A DNA stretch of 64,000 nucleotides from NCBI GenBank assembly GCA_963797765.1, contig CAWCQU010000003.1, positions 1,612,001-1,676,000 on the forward strand. Direction: 5' to 3'. Both the position numbers and the translations under genes were made by a program. Source of the stretch: JBGPTK01 sp963797765 (GTDB taxonomy: Bacteria; Acidobacteriota; Terriglobia; Acidiferrales; UBA7541). Shown here piece by piece: positions 10,002-19,467 of the stretch. The notes below the pieces were generated by a model. That model searched no databases. It was not told the DNA's origin and saw only the letters and a program-made list of their open reading frames with translations. The stretch's first letter is position 1; each line of letters starts with the position of its first letter.

Positions 10002-10480
10002 CCACTGCCGACTTTCCGACGATGTCGAAGGCGGGGGATTCGTGGTTCGAGTCAGTCAGCGGCGGGCGGCTGCCATCGCAACTATTGGGTAGTGGGAAGC
10101 TGCGCACTCCGCCCTGATGTGCGGTTTTGCACGGACGCAAATGCACAGCACTTCAAGAGCCTACGCCGGGTTGCAAAGCGCGAGGGATTGTGCACAGTTC
10201 GGGTTCACTGCAACGTTAGGAGTGAACCCTAAAGCTGAGCGGCGAGCCGTTCCCGGTCTTCAAAGAAACGCGCAGTTAGCGTCCTAAACACGGCACCTGC
10301 AACATGAGCGGTGCATGCCACTCCGCCTGTTTGGGCCTTCGTCACCGATCCCAAACTAAAGAGCTGTGTGAAGTTCACCCGCCCGAGCGCGGATAAGTAA
10401 TCACGAATGCACCCATAACGGCGGCAATGGCGCCGCTCGCAAGATTGGTCACACCTCCTACTCACTTTTTTCGCAGGCGT
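10002..10480. other. Intergenic stretch with a weak, broken small ORF
   Basis: No convincing gene. On the minus strand AGGAGGT precedes a GTG at 10452 with a 25-codon ORF (NLASGAIAAVMGAFVITYP, membrane-like) that stops at 10375. A second minus frame of 78 codons (10229-10465) continues across the same stretch and ends FFEDRERLAAQL. The two could be one frameshifted small membrane protein of ~75 residues downstream of the STAS-like gene, but evidence is thin. Confidence 0.3.
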
Positions 10481-10816
10481 CTAGAGGGATGCGATTCGCG
10501 GCCGGTGTGGGAACTGCCCAACGCGTTCTCGGGCGAGATGCCAGTTCGGAGCGACAGAAAGATTTAGGCGGTCGCACATATCGAGCGTATAAGAATTGGG
10601 AGCTACGAACACAGCTCCCAACCGCCCGAGAAACGAAAGCACCTGTTCGCCTACGTTGTCAATAAACACAACTTCCGTCAGATCCACGATCAGCTTTACG
10701 CTGACGGGGCAGCGCGTTATCTGTGTCCGTACGTGTTCGGCGTCGTCACCCGTCAATCGGCCTTCCAGCATGAGGTGCGATGTTTCGTTAGAATTGCGTA
10801 TCTCAAACCGTAGCAT
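10481..10816 (-). CDS. Small STAS-like protein (anti-sigma-antagonist fold)
   Basis: About 111 residues from the ATG at 10816, which has AAGGAG 4 bp upstream; the upstream in-frame ATG at 10831 lacks an SD. The pattern is that of a STAS domain: beta strand LMLEGRLTGDDAEHV, strand KLIVDLTEVVFIDNVGEQVL and a following helix. The usual phosphorylatable Ser/Thr after the VVFID strand is replaced by Asn (IDNVG), so classic SpoIIAA-type switching is unlikely. It stands alone behind its own sigma-54 promoter (10997-11013) with a ~170-nt leader. A second protein of the same type lies at 29047-29331 in the other sigma-54 cluster. Probably a protein-interaction module; partner unknown. Confidence 0.75.
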   Translation of the reverse strand: MLRFEIRNSNETSHLMLEGRLTGDDAEHVRTQITRCPVSVKLIVDLTEVVFIDNVGEQVLSFLGRLGAVFVAPNSYTLDMCDRLNLSVAPNWHLARERVGQFPHRPRIASL

Positions 10817-10996
10817 TCGTCTCCTTATCAAGTGTGAGCAGCCTACAACGGATCACCGAGTGCCGGTTTGTTTGGGCCGTGTGCTCCTATGTGAAGCCGC
10901 AACTCACAACAACGGAGCGACCACGTGGGAACGCGAAAACGACCGGCTCCTCCGGCCAATCACACCTTGCCCCTAACAAAGTCTCTAGGCCAAAGT

Positions 10997-11013
10997 TGCA
11001 GGTCTCTTGCCAA
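10997..11013 (-). promoter_or_regulatory. sigma-54 promoter of the STAS-like gene
   Basis: Minus-strand sequence TTGGCAAGAGACCTGCA, with GG and GC at the required spacing and TGGCA plus TGCA conserved. The downstream leader to the ATG at 10816 is ~170 nt, much longer than at the other two promoters. The palindrome lies 62 bp upstream. Confidence 0.82.
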
Positions 11014-11075
11014 CTACTCAATAGGGTAAGTTGCTGAAGTTACGTAGGGTTACAGGAAGGTTCAAGGCTAGGAGG

Positions 11076-11091
11076 TGCCCTGTGACGGGCA
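11076..11091. promoter_or_regulatory. Enhancer palindrome (UAS) for sigma-54 promoter, copy 3
   Basis: TGCCCTGTGACGGGCA, again TGCCC-N6-GGGCA, extended one base pair on each side to a 20-bp inverted repeat (11074-11093). It lies 62 bp upstream of its promoter. The six central bases differ from the other two copies, which points to recognition of the outer pentamers. Confidence 0.8.
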
Positions 11092-11201
11092 CCGCCGAGA
11101 TATGGGCACGTCGCGCTCGCTGAAAGAGGACCCAGGCCCGCGCTTGCGTGTTTGAAGAGAAGAAACGACTGGCGTTGGCTTACAAACTGAATCCTCAAGC
11201 G

Positions 11202-13289
11202 TCAGCCAGAATAGTCGGCTCGACCGATGTTCAGCTTGCGCATCTTGTTCTGGAGCGTTGTGCGTTTGAGTCCGAGGCGCTCTGCCGCTCCACCTTTGCC
11301 GGATATTCTTCCGGACGCGTTTTTCAAAGCACCGATAATTGCCTGACGCTCCGCTTCTTCGAACGTCGATGCTCCCGTGGCAACGGGTCGGCTGGACGTT
11401 TTCTTCAGCTCCGCGCGCGAGACACTCAACTCGTCCCCTTGCGTGAGAATCACGCAGCGCTCGACGAAGTTTTCAAGCTCGCGAATATTCCCTGGCCAAT
11501 CGGCGTTCACCAGCGCCTCCATCGCAGGTTTCGGAACAGACCTAATGCGCTTTTGCATTTGGCGGGAGAAGCGCAAAACAAAGAAATGAACCAGCAATGG
11601 AATATCTTCACGCCTTTCGCGGAGCGGAGGAACCTCAATCGGAAACACATTTAACCTATAAAAGAGATCTTCGCGGAACTGGTTGTTGCGAATCATGCTC
11701 TGCAGATCGCGGTGCGTTGCGGCAATCAGACGAACGTCTACCTGGATGGTTTTTGTACTCCCCAGTCGTTCAAATTCGCGTTCTTGCAGGGCACGCAAGA
11801 GCTTCGGCTGTAGGTCGAGACTGATGTCCCCGATTTCGTCCAGAAACAGAGTACCGCGATCGGCTAACTCGAATCGGCCTCGTTTCTGTACCAATGCGCC
11901 GGTGAAAGCCCCCCTTTCATGGCCAAACAGTTCACTTTCCACGAGACCTGAAGGTATGGCTGCGCAATTCAATCGAACGAAAGTTCGCTCGCGACGCGGA
12001 CTGCGGTTATGAATGGCCCGGGCAACCAGTTCCTTGCCGGTTCCGGTTTCGCCATGCAATAGCACCGTCGAGCTTGTTGGCGCGACAATCGCAACTTCAT
12101 CTAGCACTCTGCGTAGCGCGGCACTCTTGCCGACCATGTCCTCGAAGTTGTGCTCCGCGCGAATTTCCGATTCAAGGTAAAGGCGTTCCTCTTCCAGACG
12201 AGCTGCCGATGCATTCAGACGCCCGTACGCGAGGGCATTGTCCAGCGCGAGGGAGATCTGGATACTAATCTGCGTCAGCAAATCTAAGTCCTCTTGTCCG
12301 AAAGCGTCGAGCTTCCGGCTGCCGATCACTAGCACACCCAACGGTCCGCTCCCGGTTGCAAGCGGAGCGACGGCGACCGATGTTATGGACTCGGCTCGCA
12401 AAGTGTCGGCAATCGTCGTTGGAAGCCTCTCGATATCATCGACTGACCATATGTCGGACCGCCGGTTGCGAAGCTTCTCATAGTCCGTTTCGGTCAGATC
12501 AGTTGAGCCGATTTCCGCCAGCAGTCCTTTGCGGTCAGGAAAATCCAGCACTACACTTTGAAGGCGGGTTGAGTCCTTCTCAAGAAGCCAGAATCCCGTC
12601 AAATGATTGCCGAAATACGAGCGAATTGAAGCCGAAGCCGAGCGAAAAAGGTCGTCCATATTCAGTTTCGAAACGACATAATTATTGATTTCGAGGAGGA
12701 GCCGAAGACGGTCGCGCTCGGTGGCGAGTTCCCGCTGATACTGTTCTGCGCAATCCCTAGCCAGCGCGCATTCGAGTGCAATCGCAACGTGCGAAGTCAG
12801 AGAGCGGAGTAGTTCGACATCTTCGCGCGCAAACTCCTGACCCCGCTCCTTAGTCACAGCCAAAACGCCGTATTGTTGCTGGGCGGTGAACACAGGAAAA
12901 ACGTAAGTGCATCTGCCAGCAGATTGAGCTGCAAACGGAGCCAACTCGGGATGTTTCAACATTTCCTGCGATACGTCAGGCAGGAAAACTGGTTCTTGTT
13001 GGTCTAGAGCTTGCGCCACCGCACCAATCCGCGAAATCTTGGTGCCGATTCTGATGGCAGGAGCGTCCGTTGCTCGATCAAACTCGAGAAGATGCAAAGT
13101 TTCTCGACCGCTGTCCAGAAGATATAGATCGGCTCCATGGAGACGGACGCTGCTGGACAAAACCTCGCGCAGGCTGTGAAGGACGGCTTTTACTGTCGGC
13201 TGCTCGACCAGCGCGGCGGACACATCGAGCAAGGCTCGATACCTGCTATGGGCGGGTGCCAAGCCTCCGTTGTTTTCTGGCATGCGCAT
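11202..13289 (-). CDS. sigma-54-dependent activator, GAF-GAF-AAA+-Fis HTH
   Basis: 695 residues. Two GAF sensor domains occupy residues ~25-175 and ~205-345. The AAA+ domain (~380-620) has Walker A GETGTGKE near 413, the sigma-54 contact loop GAFTGA near 460, and Walker B TLFLDEIGD. A Fis-type HTH closes the protein (LGLKRTTLQNKMRKL). This is the NhlR/FhlA-like layout, with no receiver domain, so it senses a ligand or redox state through GAF rather than phosphorylation. It lies directly upstream, in the same orientation, of the STAS-like unit and near the other two units carrying the TGCCC-N6-GGGCA palindrome, so it is the best candidate activator for them (inference). No matching palindrome precedes its own gene. 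Confidence 0.93.
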   Translation of the reverse strand: MRMPENNGGLAPAHSRYRALLDVSAALVEQPTVKAVLHSLREVLSSSVRLHGADLYLLDSGRETLHLLEFDRATDAPAIRIGTKISRIGAVAQALDQQEPVFLPDVSQEMLKHPELAPFAAQSAGRCTYVFPVFTAQQQYGVLAVTKERGQEFAREDVELLRSLTSHVAIALECALARDCAEQYQRELATERDRLRLLLEINNYVVSKLNMDDLFRSASASIRSYFGNHLTGFWLLEKDSTRLQSVVLDFPDRKGLLAEIGSTDLTETDYEKLRNRRSDIWSVDDIERLPTTIADTLRAESITSVAVAPLATGSGPLGVLVIGSRKLDAFGQEDLDLLTQISIQISLALDNALAYGRLNASAARLEEERLYLESEIRAEHNFEDMVGKSAALRRVLDEVAIVAPTSSTVLLHGETGTGKELVARAIHNRSPRRERTFVRLNCAAIPSGLVESELFGHERGAFTGALVQKRGRFELADRGTLFLDEIGDISLDLQPKLLRALQEREFERLGSTKTIQVDVRLIAATHRDLQSMIRNNQFREDLFYRLNVFPIEVPPLRERREDIPLLVHFFVLRFSRQMQKRIRSVPKPAMEALVNADWPGNIRELENFVERCVILTQGDELSVSRAELKKTSSRPVATGASTFEEAERQAIIGALKNASGRISGKGGAAERLGLKRTTLQNKMRKLNIGRADYSG

Positions 13290-13521
13290 CAGACTAGCAC
13301 CACCAGAACTAATCTTCCATATCGAGACACTCTCACGTAATGGGTGTCTGGAAAGCCTCCCTTGGTCAGTTCGTTATGACCTTGTGCTGTGGCGCCCCAA
13401 TTGCCCAAGCAGCCGGGCGCGCTGCTCACATCCGGGCAACTCTCTCCTAGCGTGAGAAAGCATTTGAAGTTGTGTGGGCGACTTAAACCGTGAAAGCACG
13501 CGGATTGCTCGGTCCGTTTCG
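13290..13521. other. Region upstream of the GAF-GAF activator gene
   Basis: No gene seen. On the plus strand it contains TTGCCC-like and GGGCAA-like half-sites (13418-13445) but not at the TGCCC-N6-GGGCA spacing, so autoregulation through the UAS palindrome is not supported. Confidence 0.4.
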
Positions 13522-13703
13522 TTATTTCAGTTTGGCAAGGTGCTTGCACCCACCGAAGAAGGAGTTCGTGAGGAATTTTGGCCGTCGAACACGGCATGGG
13601 TCATCGGAACAGAATTGCTCATTGATCGCTTTGCGAAAAGCCTCGTCTCCGTTCTGCAAGCGCATGGCGTAGGATGCTTTTGAATCTGCGCCAGCGGCAT
13701 AGC

Positions 13704-14799
13704 TATTGAGTTTCACATAATATAGTTACAACGGAAACAGTTCCGCTTGCTCCCAGAACGCGCAGACCAGCATCGGCCGGCGGCGCATCCGGCGCAGCGC
13801 CCGACGGGCGTGGTAGCTCAGTTCCGTGTAGCTGTCGGGACAGAAATTGGGCAGCTCGTGCTGCTTCCAGTGCGCCCACAGATATTCCACCGGATTCAGC
13901 TCCGGAGCGTACGCCGGTAGAAACTCCAGCCACAACCGCCCGCGCTGCTGGCGCACAAAGTCCCACACCAGGCGGCTGTGGTGACTGCGCAGACCATCCC
14001 AGACAATCAGCAGCTTTCCAGGCAGATGGCGCAGCAGGTGGGTCAGAAACTCGATCACCTGCGGGCTGCGAATCGTGCCGGGAAACAGCCGAAAATAAAA
14101 ATTCCACCAGGTCACGCCCGCCATGGCCGATAGCGTCTTCCAGTTGAAGTGATATTGCAGCACCGGCGTCTGTCCCTTCGGGGCCCAAGTACGGCAGCGG
14201 TGTGGCCGCTGACTCAGTCCGCTTTCATCGATGAAGACGATGATACGGCCTTCTTTTTGGGCTTTTTTTTAATCTCCGGCCAGCGCTTCTGCTTCCACTG
14301 CCGGATCTTGGCTTTGTCCCGCTCCCGTGCCCGGCCCGTGGGCCGCTGGCAGCTCCATCCCAGTTGCCGCAAAATCCGCCACGCATGTCCTGGATGGTAC
14401 GGAACCCCGCATTCGCTCTCGATCAGGTGCGCCACCCGCGCCGAGGTCCACAGGCCGCTTTCGTACCCCAGCGCTTCCGGCCCGCGCTTCAAGCCGCGCT
14501 CGATCCGCCGCAAGTCTTCCGGGCGCAAGCGCGCTTTGCGTCCCGCCCGTCCCGATCGCTTCAGAGCTCGCAGTCCACCTCGCTCCAGTTGCTTCGCCCA
14601 GCGGCCGACCGACTGCCGATGCACCCCCACCCGGCGGGCGACTTCCGCTGGGTGAACGCCTTGGCGCAACAGTTCGGCCGCCTCACGACGGCGCTGCTCT
14701 AACGCCACAAAGTCCCGACGAACTCCTGCTGGATTTCCCATGCCCAAGACAGTAGCATAGAATTCCAAGAATGTCACTATATTATGTGATGCTCAATAG
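13704..14799 (-). mobile_element. IS630-family insertion sequence
   Basis: About 1.1 kb, bounded by inverted repeats TATTGAG-N3-CACATAATATAGT at 13704 and 14799 (reverse complement). The outermost TA on each side is the duplicated target dinucleotide typical of IS630/mariner elements. It contains one transposase in two overlapping frames. The ends are complete, so the copy may be recent and functional. Confidence 0.9.
13726..14777 (-). CDS. IS630 transposase, two frames joined by predicted -1 frameshift
   Basis: The first frame (14777-14214, 187 residues) holds the DNA-binding winged-helix/HTH part (LLRQGVHPAEVARRVGVHRQSVGRW). The second (ending 13726) holds the catalytic core: FIDESGLSQ gives the first Asp, VWDGLRSHHS the second, and NPVEYLW the Glu. 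The frames overlap around a run of eight A (plus-strand T8, 14263-14270) followed by GCCC, a classic slippery site. A -1 slip there joins IKKK to the core, giving a ~350-residue transposase. This is a usual way of expression in this family, so it need not be a mutation. Confidence 0.85.
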
Positions 14800-15076
14800 T
14801 TGATCTCTTCACTTCCCCGGGGACTGAATGTTTTGTTAACCAATAGTATCCTACGCCAGCTGCCCAATATCCCTTCTTCAGTTCGGCCCGCAACTGATTG
14901 ACTCGGCGCGCCTGAAATTCGCTAATTCTCCTGCCCATAAACACATGAGACTGGGCATCGGCGCCTAATTTCTGCACGAAATGCAACATTACGTCGCGAC
15001 ACGGACTTTGTATCGAACTGCGCAACCATTTAAAAAATGAAGGCGAGGCTTCTGGAGAAAGCAACAGAACGGACAT

Positions 15077-15331
15077 TCTGTTGCGGAATCAAACCTCTGA
15101 ATTTCGATTTGTTAGCTTACGGCCGAACGCTCTTTGTTTTAACACAAGCAGAACTGCTCAGAGTCATCCGAAAGGGTTGAAAAACTCACGAGAAACTTGT
15201 AGAAATTGAATTGCGCCGGGAGGCTCTACAAACGCTCTTCTCGACTCGCCATACATTTTGCATCTCCCAAACTTCCATTTTTTCAAAAACTCGACTTTTT
15301 CAACAGGCTGACACGGGTTTGAGGAACTGGC
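15077..15331. repeat. MITE-like remnant with IS-type inverted repeats
   Basis: No gene. Positions 15176-15310 are bracketed by GTTGAAAAACTCACGAG and the inverted form of GTTGAAAAAGTCGAG, ending TTTTTCAACAGGCTG. The same end sequence (CAG-TTGTTGAA-AA) borders the IS5-type remnant at 30797-31789. Probably a non-autonomous derivative or deletion scar of such an element. Confidence 0.45.
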
Positions 15332-18300
15332 CTACTGCCCGACGAGGACGAAAGCGCCCCAGTATTGCGGTAGATCCTTTCCATAGCGTGCTTTGACTCG
15401 CTCGCGCATTTCCAGTTGTGCTTCGCGCAAAGCCGCGTGCTTGTCTTTTCCCGATAGCCACTTCTTGTAAAACAATGTCATCAGCTCCTGCGTTTCTCTG
15501 TCCGGGACAGCCCACATACTCATCAGCACGGATTCGGCGCCAGCCACTTGCAGTGCGCGACGCAGACCGAAGACGCCTTCGCCGGCGGCGACTTCGCCGA
15601 GCCCGGTCTCACACGCGCTCAAGACCACTAGCTCGGTCCCCTGCAAATTAAGCTGAGTCGCCTCGTATGCAGTCAACACGCCATCATCCAGGTCGGCGGG
15701 CGTCACGTGGCCTGACAGTCGGCGATTGGCGCCGGCAAAGTACAACCCCGACCGTAGCATAGGATCTTCCAAGCCCGAGGGATGATTGCCTTCGGCGTGA
15801 TTCTCTTTCCGTTGTTGATCAGGCTCAAAGAACCCGTGCGTAGCAAGATGAAGCACCCGCGGGCCCTTTACCTCCAGCACGGATTCCTTCAGTGCGTTTT
15901 GCTGGGTATAAGTCTGCACTAACCAATGTTGCTTTTCGAGTAGCGATGAAATTGCTTCCACTTCAGCCTGCGTACCGGGCAGGCGATTCAGCGTGCCGCT
16001 TTCCAAGTCGCGCGATCGCATGCCCGCGACTTCTATAGCCACGGGCGGATGAAGCACCGCCGGTGCGGCGTGAAGGGTTCGAAGGGCGACGCGCTGCTGA
16101 GCTTCGTCGAGACCAAATGCGGGATTCCCGATGAGCACTGCGGTATTGTTCGTGGCTTTCCGCGGGCCGCGCAGAATGTCCTTTGTGCTCGAGACAATGC
16201 GCAGGTCATACTTCTCCATCAACAAGTGGCCATTTTCGGCGGTGACATCACCGAGAGCCACTTGGTTGAGTACGCCATCGAGTGAAAGATAGATTCGCTG
16301 GATTCCCGTCAACGCAGGTTCAAGTGGCTTCCAAAAGGCGTCGTAGAAGCTCACCTTCGGCGCGGGGCCAATATTTTCCTCTTGCTCCATGACCGATAAC
16401 GCCTCTGGCGGAGCCATTGGCCCGAAGTCCGACACGCAAACGATAGTCGCGCAGCGGGATCTGCCTCGAGATCTTTGGCATCACCTAAATAGACGAGCGT
16501 CGGCTCAACCCGGCTCTGTCGTGTGACAACCAAAGCAACATAGTCAAAGGTGTTCGTCCACTGTCTGCCGTCATTGAAGCGGAACCGTACAAATTCCACC
16601 GCAGCTTCGCCCGGTTGCAGCTTCTTCTGCACATCGCTCCAGGAGGCATGAGCGGCGCTTTTCTGTTCCTTCAGCGAGTTGACACGGCGTGTCAGTTGCT
16701 GCTCGAGATCGTTTGCCTCTTCATCAGCAGTTCCCCGCAATTGTTCCCAACCAATTGGGCGCGTGCTAGCCAGTCGGGCCCATTCACCTTTCTTTTCTGT
16801 AAGCTGATCAAACGTTTTGAGGGCCTCTGCGTCTCCACTTGCCGCGACCTGCGCTCGTAGCGCAGATACGCTCGTTACGACCATGCCTTTCTCCCATAGC
16901 AGCAGGTCGTACATCTTGCTCATAATGCCGGAAACTTGACGGTGAGCGAGGCAGAAACTTAGATATAAGTCAAAGTGGAATTGCACGGTGTCCAGGAACT
17001 GAAGCCTGTCCTTTTCGCTCATGTAGGTGAACCTGTTTTCAAATTGCTTCGATAGATTTTGAAGGCCACGCTCGAGGAAGGCCTCCGCCTCCGCATAGCG
17101 GCCCTGAGCGTCGTACAAGCTCGCGAGGTTGTTCAGGGTTTTGGCAACGTCGGGATGGTCTGGCCCCAGAGCCATTTCACGAATCGCCAAGCTGCGATTG
17201 AAAAGTGGCTCCGCCTCGGCATATTTGGCTTGATAGTAGTAGACCTCTGCGAGGTTGTTCAGGCTCGCAGCGACATTAGGATGGTCTGGCCCCAGAATTT
17301 TTTCCCAAGTCGCCAAGCTGTGTTTGAAGAGTGGCTCCGCCTCGGCATACTTGCCCTGGTCGGTGTACAGCAACGCGAGATTGTTCAGGCTCGCAGCGAC
17401 ATTAGGATGGTCTGGCCCCAGAGCCCTTTCACGAATCGCCAAGCTGCGATTGAAAAGTGGCTCCGCCTCCGAATATTTACCTTGATCGTAGTAGAGCTCT
17501 GCGAGATTGTTCAGGCTCGCGGCCACATTCGGATGGTCTGGCCCCAGGGCCTTTTCCCAAATCGTAAGGCTGCGTTTGTAGAGCGGCTCCGCCTCGGCAA
17601 ATTTGCCCTGAAGGAAGTAGATCGACGCGAGGTTGTTCAGGCTGTTGGCCACGTCGGGATGTTCTGGGCCCAAGGCCTTTTCATAGATCGCCAGGCTGCG
17701 TCTGTACAGCGGTTCGGCCTCCGCATATTTGTCCTGATCCTGGTAGAACAACGCGAGATTATTCAGGCTCGTGGCCACTCCGGGATGGTCCGGACCCAGA
17801 GTTCGCTCAAAGATCGCCAGGCTGCGCTTGTAGACTGGCTCTGCCTCGGCATATTTGCCCTGCCCTTGATAGAGCAACGCGAGGTTGTTTAGGCTCGTGG
17901 CCAAATCGGATTTGTCCGGACCCAGAATCATTTCACGAATTGCCAGGCTGCGCTTGTAGAGCGGCTCCGCTTCGGCGTACCTGCCCTGCTTCCTGTACAA
18001 CTCCGCGAGGTTGTTCAGGCACATGGCCACATCGGGATGGTCCGGACCCAGAGCCTTTTCATAAATCGCCAAGCTACTCTTGTACACCTGCTCCGCGTTG
18101 GCATACCTGCCCTGCTCGTCGTACATCAACCCGAGCCAGAGTAACGAGAGGGCTAGATTCTGGTGGTTGGCGCCGAATGTCGCTTCAGCCACCTGCACTG
18201 CTTCTTCGGCGACCGGAATACCCTCAGCGTATCTTCCCTGGTCGCGAAGCGCAGTTGCCTGCTTGATTAGCCCGTTCCAGCGCGCTTCCTGCGCAGCAAG

Positions 18301-18438
18301 AGGCGCTACAAGCGCCGACAGCAAAAGGATCGCGAGGCTCTTGGCGATCGTTCCGCCGGAGGCCGTGCATGTCGCTCTTCTTCTTTGCAGCTTGCTTGCG
18401 CTCGAAAGACCACAAAGGAAAGCTGGAATTTGATTCAT
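15332..18438 (-). pseudogene. TPR-CHAT protein (kinesin-light-chain-like repeats plus CHAT protease domain), one frameshift
   Basis: The start is taken at 18438 (MNQIPAFLCG) because a signal/anchor segment follows (LAILLLSALVAPLAAQEA). Ten 42-residue TPRs occupy residues ~50-460, each with a signature such as YAEAEPLYKRSLAI and LGPDHPNVAASLNNLA. A helical linker follows, then a CHAT domain in a second frame beginning near 16440, where one base appears lost. The CHAT core has the catalytic pair: His in LHLATHGFF and Cys in LSACETGLG. Reconstructed length is about 1035 residues. CHAT proteins are caspase-like proteases, some used in defence or programmed death, with TPRs acting as the sensor or partner-binding arm. 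The signal peptide implies action outside the cytoplasm. No partner gene lies next to it. Confidence 0.85.
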
Positions 18439-19467
18439 GATTGGGCCGTGTGGAATACACAGAAACTTGCCACACTGTAACGCGATCCTGCTACCTGTCA
18501 ATACAAACTGACTGCCCTGCTTCTTGTAGCAACGCCGACCGCCACATCGCAACAGCGCGCCGACTGCAATCCCTTCAAATCGTGCTCGAATCGCGCTTGC
18601 AAAGTGCATCGCCTCCTTTGTTCCGAGCCTTTGTTGACCTTCAGTTACCAAATCTACCTGGAAGAAGGAGCCGACAACGTCATCTAATCAGCGTACGTCA
18701 TCTTCTCGGTCCGGGTTTGAAACGTGCCATGCGTGATCGCTTCCGGATTCTGCTGCACCCGGGCCGCAATTTCCGAGATATTATCTTCAAAATCGCTGAT
18801 CCTTCCCCCACCACTCAGTAGCTTTGGGCTCTCGATCGTCATGAGCATCAAGCGCAAGTGATCCATCAGTTCCTGTGCTTTTTTCTGAAATTCAGCTTTG
18901 TCTGAAGCCCAAGTCAAAACGTTAACATAGGCTCAGTCCACTTCCTGAAGCACCGAAGAGTCAGGTAAGGACCGAACCTGTACGGTGACTCTCATTCTGT
19001 GATTCTGCGGAAAGAAAGGGACATCTCCAGACCGCCCCGGGATGACGGACTATACGGAAATTATTCTGGAGTGTAGAAGAAAGCTGTCCGGTTGTCACTC
19101 GTGCCATTGCGATAAGACACAGAACCGGGTCGCAGGTCTCGGCCGCCCTTTCTTGCGCCCGCGTACTTGCGTCAAGTGCCTATCAATCAGAACGATGGTC
19201 GTTGGGGTGGTGGGGATCGAACTGCAAAGGATGTTAAGAGCGCGCAAGATATTGATTCTACAAGTTGAGTGATTCGCGGAAGACTGCAAAACTCTGAACT
19301 GAGGTACACGGCGGGCACACGCGCTGATCCAGAAACTTGCTCGCAGAAACCAATTCGGCCACAACACAAATCAACGACCAACGAAAATCTAAACTTTTGG
19401 ATCCTGAAATATCGGAACGGGAGGCACATTATGTTCGCGCCTCCCTTTTTCCGACTTTAAGCAGCGA
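18439..19467. other. 1-kb region with one doubtful small ORF and a hairpin
   Basis: A minus-strand ORF of 77 codons (18684-18917, TTG start, AEFQKKAQELMDHLRLMLMTIES near its start) looks helical and might be a real small protein, but it has no SD and no recognised family. The remainder, 18920-19415, contains only short ORFs without support. A GC-rich hairpin with a T tract lies at 19419-19450. Confidence 0.35.
19419..19450 (+). terminator. Hairpin with T tract
   Basis: Perfect 7-bp stem GGGAGGC/GCCTCCC with a 13-nt loop, followed by TTTTT on the plus strand. It lies 18 bp past the DUF2950 stop, so it may also end minus-strand transcripts, although the T tract is on the other strand. Confidence 0.4.

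Larger units (their letters stand above)
13522..15076 (-). pseudogene. Small unknown ORF split by an IS630 element
   Basis: The 5' part reads from 15076 to the IS edge at 14800 (starting MSVLLLSPEASPSFF and ending EVKRST). The 3' part resumes at 13703 (SYAAGADSKASYAMRLQ) and stops at 13522. Removing the IS together with one copy of the duplicated TA restores a single uninterrupted frame of about 153 codons across the junction. I do not recognise the product: it has no signal peptide and is rich in Arg, Lys and Gln. Coding potential is inferred from the perfect frame restoration rather than from homology, so it could be a chance ORF. Confidence 0.5.

Noticed and set aside
10229..10465. 78-codon minus ORF as a gene
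   Set aside because: Its first 25 codons are better read in another frame with an SD; at most a frameshifted fragment, so described only as part of the intergenic region.
13380..13470. TGCCC/GGGC half-sites upstream of the GAF-GAF activator as a fourth UAS
   Set aside because: Spacing is wrong (8 or more bases, not 6) and no -24/-12 element lies 61 bp downstream.
17059..17892. Plus-strand ORF of 277 codons
   Set aside because: It is the antisense of the in-frame TPR repeats. Periodic repeats keep the opposite strand free of stops, and there is no SD or recognisable domain.
17060..18200. Tandem 126-bp repeats, considered as a CRISPR or satellite
   Set aside because: They translate in frame into 42-residue TPRs, and the repeat unit has no spacer structure.
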